DNA from: an uncultured Leucobacter sp.
GTDB taxonomy: Bacteria; Actinomycetota; Actinomycetes; Actinomycetales; Microbacteriaceae
Reading direction: 5' to 3'
NCBI GenBank assembly: GCA_937967375.1
Contig: CALCJF010000042.1
Location: forward strand, 1-55,935
DNA: 55,935 bases
In this document: piece after piece, positions 52,972-55,935 of the stretch
Position numbering within the stretch: position 1 is the stretch's first letter
Layout of the letters: every line of letters begins with the position of its first letter
Made by a program: the position numbers and the translations under genes
Notes under the pieces: model-generated
What the model was told of the DNA's origin: nothing
Database searches by the model: none
What the model saw: only the letters and a program-made list of their open reading frames with translations

Positions 52972-53044
52972 TGGCTCCGACCGGCATCGATCCGGTGACC
53001 TTTCGATTTTCAGTCGAACGCTCTACCAACTGAGCTACAGAGCC
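52972..53044 (-). tRNA. tRNA-Phe (GAA)
   Basis: 73 nt with a full cloverleaf: acceptor GGCTCTG/CGGAGCC, D arm GCTC/GAGC, anticodon loop CTGAAAA (GAA), T arm ACCGG/CCGGT. The discriminator is A. The 3' CCA is not encoded. Confidence 0.95.
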
Positions 53045-53069
53045 AGGCAACATGACTGTCACCAGAGAC

Positions 53070-53098
53070 GAAGAAACCCTTCCTAAGAAGGGTTCTTC
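53070..53098. other. Hairpin between tRNA-Phe and tRNA-Asp
   Basis: GAAGAAACCCTT (53070-53081) pairs with AAGGGTTCTTC (53088-53098) with one bulged base and a 6-nt loop. It could be a processing signal of the tRNA precursor or a partial terminator. Confidence 0.5.
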
Positions 53099-53101
53099 AT
53101 C

Positions 53102-53178
53102 TGGCGACCCTGACGGGACTTGAACCCGCGACCTCCGCCGTGACAGGGCGGCGCGCTAACCAACTGCGCCACAGGGCC
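53102..53178 (-). tRNA. tRNA-Asp (GTC)
   Basis: Acceptor GGCCCTG/CAGGGTC, anticodon arm CCGCC-CTGTCAC-GGCGG (GTC), T arm GCGGG/CCCGT, discriminator G, and an encoded CCA at 53104-53102. Confidence 0.95.
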
Positions 53179-53206
53179 ATGTTCTATTCAATTACATTCG
53201 GTAGCT

Positions 53207-53282
53207 TGGTGACCCCAACGGGATTCGAACCCGTGCTGCCGCCGTGAAAGGGCGGTGTCCTAGGCCACTAAACGATGGGGCC
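53207..53282 (-). tRNA. tRNA-Glu (TTC)
   Basis: Acceptor GGCCCCA/TGGGGTC, anticodon arm CCGCC-CTTTCAC-GGCGG (TTC), T arm ACGGG/CCCGT, discriminator A, encoded CCA at 53209-53207. It is the first tRNA of the leftward cluster. Confidence 0.95.
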
Positions 53283-53605
53283 GTTGGCACTTTCGCGCCG
53301 TGGGCTACCGAGAGTTAAGCTTACGATGAACTTGACGGGCGATGCAAATCGACGCGCAAATTAGTTTTCTAATCAGCGAAGATCGGCGTAATTACGCCAA
53401 ACTAGATGACCCGCTTCGGCGCGTCGCGATCCTTGTGGGGAGCGGAAATTTCGACGAGCCGGGTGCAGAATCTTGCCTGGAAAATTGGGCAGATGAATTT
53501 ATGGGCGTGTTGGCTTCGCTCGTCTCGACAAGCTCGACGAACGAACGGGTCGACGAATGACCCCGCCCGCCGAGGCGAACGATAGACCCGACGAGCGACG
53601 GGCGC
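53283..53605. other. Intergenic region upstream of the tRNA cluster
   Basis: No gene is supported. It should hold the promoter of the tRNAs (TAAGCT at 53322-53317 is a possible -10). Around 53519-53545 it has an imperfect palindrome CGTCTCGACAAGCTCGACGA, of a type often seen as scattered repeats in related actinobacteria. A 72-codon rightward frame (53342-53560) lacks a ribosome site and any recognisable feature. Confidence 0.4.
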
Positions 53606-53887
53606 TCAGAAGCCGCCGAGGGCGCGCTGTACGCGCTGCAGCGAGATGTTCTCGTGCAGCATGACACCCTGACCGGTGCGCTGCTCGAAGTTGAAGCCAA
53701 GCTTGCCCTGAACCAGCATGCCGATCAGATACGGCTCAAGCGGGTTCCAGAGCACCCATGTGGGCTGCCCCTTCGAGTTGTTACCCAAAAACGTGACTTC
53801 GATCTCACGATTGCCGACGCGCTGGACCGAGGGAACCATTGCACGCGTCGACAGCGTCACATCGCCCGACTGCTGTACACCACTCAT
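53606..53887 (-). CDS. Small conserved-looking protein of unknown function
   Basis: 93 residues from ATG 53887, with TAGGAT ending 6 nt before it (leaderless). The protein is soluble, with segments such as NREIEVTFLGNNSKGQPTWVLWNPLEPYLIGMLVQGKLGFNFEQRTGQGVMLHENISLQRVQRALGGF that predict beta strands and a short C-terminal helix. Codon use is normal for this DNA. No family recognised. It follows the M18 aminopeptidase gene by head-to-tail placement but on its own promoter. Confidence 0.6.
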   Translation of the reverse strand: MSGVQQSGDVTLSTRAMVPSVQRVGNREIEVTFLGNNSKGQPTWVLWNPLEPYLIGMLVQGKLGFNFEQRTGQGVMLHENISLQRVQRALGGF

Positions 53888-53930
53888 GCATCGATCCTAG
53901 CCAATCGCAGATGTGAACGCATCACAGAAA

Positions 53931-55289
53931 TCAGACCCCAGTGAAGAAGCTGTTCGCCACCCGCGCAAGCCCGTGCAGATCGTCGACGTGCACCAGCTCG
54001 CGCACCGAGTGCATCGAGAGCAAAGGCACGCCCGCGTCGAGGGTGCGCATGCCGAGGCGCGTCGCGGTGAGCGGTCCGATGGTTGAGCCGCACGGCACCG
54101 AGTTGTTCGACACGAACACCTGCGAAGGCACCCCCGCGTGCTCGCAGAGGCGCTGCCAGAGCGCCTCGCCATGCGCGTCGGTCGCGTAGCGCTGATTCGC
54201 GTTCACCTTCAGCATCGGCCCGTCACCCGCGAGCGGGTGCACGTTGGGGTCGTGCTTCTCGGCATAGTTCGGGTGCACCGAGTGACCGGCGTCTGCAGAC
54301 AGACACCACGACGACGCCATTGCGCGGGCCGCGTCTTCGTGGTTCGCCCCGAGACCCGCACGCAACCGCACCAGCACGTCTTCGAGCAAGGGCCCGCACG
54401 CGCCCGACCGGGTCTCGGAGCCCAGTTCTTCGTGGTCGAAGGCCGCGAGCATCGCGATGGTGCCATCTGCGACGGCGTCGCCCGCGTCAGCAACAGCGGC
54501 AGAGGCACCCGAAGAGGCGGCCGCGATCAGCGCAACCAGCCCCGCGTAGACCGAGCTCAGGTTGTCGAGCCGCGGCGAGGCCAAAAGCTCGCCGTGAGCG
54601 CCCAACAGCACAGGTGCCTGCGTATCGACGAGCCGCACATCGGCGCCCGCGATCTCTGACACCTCGATGCCCGCGGCCGCCGCGAGCAGCTCGCCCACCG
54701 AGACGCTGCCCACGCCGATGACAGGCTGCATGTGGCGCTGCCGATCCAACGTCACGCCGTTGCCCGAATCGCGATCGAGATGAATCGCGAGCATCGGCAC
54801 CCGCGCAACCGCCTCGGTGCGCACGAGGTGCTCGCGGCCATCGGCAGTCACGAGCCGCCCGGCAATCGCAAGATCGCGGTCGAGCCAGGTCGTCAGCAGC
54901 GGCCCACCATACACCTCAACGCCTACCTGCGCCCAGCCCTGCGCACTGAAATCCGGTTTCGGCTTCAGCACGAGACCGGGCGAGTCAGTGTGGCAACCGA
55001 GCACCCGCACCGGGCTGCTCGCGGTCACCGAAGCGCCCGCCCGCCACGCAATGATCGCGCCGTCTCGGCGGGTGAATGCGCCCGCGCCCGCCTCAAGCAC
55101 CGGCCAGGCCTCTGCCTCATCGAGCTCGGTGAAGCCGGCCGCGAGCAGCAGTTCGGCGGCCGCGTTGGCCGCGTGATACGACGTCGGCGAGGCGGCAACG
55201 AACGCGGCGAAACCGGCGATGTATGCGTCGCGAGCAGCGAGCTGGGCTGCGAACTGGGCTGTGAGCTGGGAGGGATGCGAAGCGGCCAT
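53931..55289 (-). CDS. M18-family aspartyl-type aminopeptidase
   Basis: 452 residues from ATG 55289. M18 enzymes are cytosolic dinuclear zinc aminopeptidases that form dodecamers. Signatures: GCHTDSPGLVLKPKP with ligand His100 and Asp102, DRDLAIAGRL, LDNLSSVYAGLVALI, FDHEELGSETRSGA (catalytic Glu pair), SADAGHSVHPNYAEKHDP, NNSVPCGSTIGP, and C-terminal MHSVRELVHVDD. The first 30 residues are Ala/Gln rich (QLTAQFAAQLAARD) and coded by a short imperfect repeat. Length is normal. The gene follows a strong terminator that ends the M17 transcript. Confidence 0.93.
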   Translation of the reverse strand: MAASHPSQLTAQFAAQLAARDAYIAGFAAFVAASPTSYHAANAAAELLLAAGFTELDEAEAWPVLEAGAGAFTRRDGAIIAWRAGASVTASSPVRVLGCHTDSPGLVLKPKPDFSAQGWAQVGVEVYGGPLLTTWLDRDLAIAGRLVTADGREHLVRTEAVARVPMLAIHLDRDSGNGVTLDRQRHMQPVIGVGSVSVGELLAAAAGIEVSEIAGADVRLVDTQAPVLLGAHGELLASPRLDNLSSVYAGLVALIAAASSGASAAVADAGDAVADGTIAMLAAFDHEELGSETRSGACGPLLEDVLVRLRAGLGANHEDAARAMASSWCLSADAGHSVHPNYAEKHDPNVHPLAGDGPMLKVNANQRYATDAHGEALWQRLCEHAGVPSQVFVSNNSVPCGSTIGPLTATRLGMRTLDAGVPLLSMHSVRELVHVDDLHGLARVANSFFTGV

Positions 55290-55305
55290 GCACCAATCAA
55301 AGCAC

Positions 55306-55350
55306 GCAAAAAGAGGATCCCCACCGAGACTCGTCGGCAGGGATCCTCTT
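55306..55350 (-). terminator. Rho-independent terminator of the M17 aminopeptidase gene
   Basis: Perfect 11-bp stem (AAGAGGATCCC at 55311-55321 with GGGATCCTCTT at 55340-55350), 18-nt loop, then TTTTT on the minus strand. It begins 9 nt after the M17 stop. Confidence 0.88.
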
Positions 55351-55358
55351 CGGCGAAG

Positions 55359-55935
55359 CTAGTCCTTCTTCGGCGCCTCGAACGCGACCGCGAACTCGGC
55401 GAGCAGGCGCGCACCGAAGCCGGTCGAGCCGTTCGAACGCCATGCGTCGTCGCGCTCGACCTCCATCGTCGCGGCGATGTCGACGTGGCCCCACGGCACG
55501 TCGTCGACGAACTCATTCAGAAACAGCGCCGCCGTAATCGCGCCGGCGAACGAACCGCCGACGTTTGACAGGTCGGCGATGTTCGACTTCAGCTGCTCGC
55601 GGTAGCGGTGGTCGAGGGGCATGCGCCAGACGCGCTCATCGGTGACATCGGCGGCTGCGTCGAGCTGCGCGGCGATCTCATCGTTGTTCGCGAACGTCGC
55701 CGCGGTGCCGAGACCGAGCGCGGCCATGGCGTTGCCGGTGAGCGTCGCAATATCGACAATCGCGTCCGGGCGATGCGACTCCTCGGTGGCGAGCACGATG
55801 CCGTCGGCGAGCACGAGGCGACCCTCGGCGTCGGTGTTCTTCACCTCTACGGTCTTCCCGCCGCGAATGGTGAGCACGTCGCCCACCTTCGTCGCGTTGC
55901 CCGACAGCATGTTGTCGGTGCACATCATCCATCCC
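55359..55935 (-). CDS. pepA: M17 leucyl aminopeptidase, C-terminal part (5' end outside window)
   Basis: About 192 codons are visible, the frame entering from the right edge. The hallmark NTDAEGRLVLADG (zinc and catalytic residues of M17) is present, then IVDIATLTGNAMAALG, RMPLDHRYREQLKSNIADLSNVGGSFAGAITAALFLNEFV and WGHVDIAATM. It is the C-terminal catalytic part of a cytosol (leucyl) aminopeptidase, complete at the 3' end. It sits next to an M18 enzyme, a pairing that suggests a peptide-turnover locus. Confidence 0.92.
   Translation of the reverse strand, partial: GWMMCTDNMLSGNATKVGDVLTIRGGKTVEVKNTDAEGRLVLADGIVLATEESHRPDAIVDIATLTGNAMAALGLGTAATFANNDEIAAQLDAAADVTDERVWRMPLDHRYREQLKSNIADLSNVGGSFAGAITAALFLNEFVDDVPWGHVDIAATMEVERDDAWRSNGSTGFGARLLAEFAVAFEAPKKD

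Noticed and set aside
53342..53560. 72-codon frame between tRNA-Glu and the small gene at 53606
   Set aside because: No ribosome site, no -10 box at a leaderless distance, ends inside a palindromic repeat, no recognisable feature.
1..55935. CRISPR arrays, prophage or transposase genes
   Set aside because: No regularly spaced repeats, integrase, phage structural or transposase motifs were found on either strand.

Overview
The window is high-GC DNA from an actinobacterium, most likely a member of the Microbacteriaceae (a Leucobacter-like organism). The taxon is inferred from GC-rich third codon positions, many GTG/TTG starts, many apparently leaderless genes (a TANNNT -10 box ending 6-7 nt before the start codon, no Shine-Dalgarno), a family-A DNA polymerase lacking the 5'-nuclease domain, malate:quinone oxidoreductase, and sortase-anchored pilins. 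There is no rRNA, CRISPR array, phage module or intact insertion sequence.

Layout. 1-8935: leftward pilus genes (backbone pilin cut by the window edge and a tip-type adhesin), with a giant LuxR/MalT-type ATPase regulator running the other way. 8955-14229: two alpha/beta hydrolases, a membrane-anchored HExxH protein, a TetR/DJ-1 pair and a divergent NAD-binding epimerase-like protein. 14363-18227: an LPNTG-anchored lamin-tail-domain surface protein and a coiled-coil M23 hydrolase, closed by a perfect 20-bp bidirectional terminator hairpin shared with a convergent amidase. 18314-23748: amidase, divergent LuxR-type regulator, deaminase, DUF885 peptidase and HAD phosphatase. 23773-28631: a complete BMP-type (nucleoside-like) ABC importer operon whose ATPase gene is broken by one in-frame TAA. 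28730-35910: lipoprotein, Mqo, RadA, DUF808 membrane protein, lipoprotein and DNA polymerase. 36040-43740: envelope genes (M23 peptidase, two acyltransferase-3 proteins, a TagE/TarM-like glycosyltransferase) and a divergently arranged NarL/DesK-type two-component system. 43933-47657: glyoxalase-like and YdeI-like proteins, an OhrR-like MarR regulator divergent from a small CxxC/HxxC protein with two palindromic operators between them, an MpaB/DUF2236 protein and a small membrane protein. 47706-51590: a 1118-residue protein joining two beta-helix modules to two CbbX/SpoVK-type AAA+ ATPases, divergent from a DUF378 protein. 51591-55935: a sparse stretch with a possible 31-residue peptide gene, a tRNA-Glu/Asp/Phe cluster, and two aminopeptidase genes (M18 complete, M17 partial).

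The strongest candidate for an undescribed system is the beta-helix/tandem-AAA+ protein at 47706-51062. Other notable points are the nonsense-interrupted ABC ATPase, the doubly operated MarR/zinc-ribbon divergon, two approximately 60-bp hairpin elements, and the window-wide pattern of leaderless genes. All family assignments come from reading motifs by eye; no database search was run.
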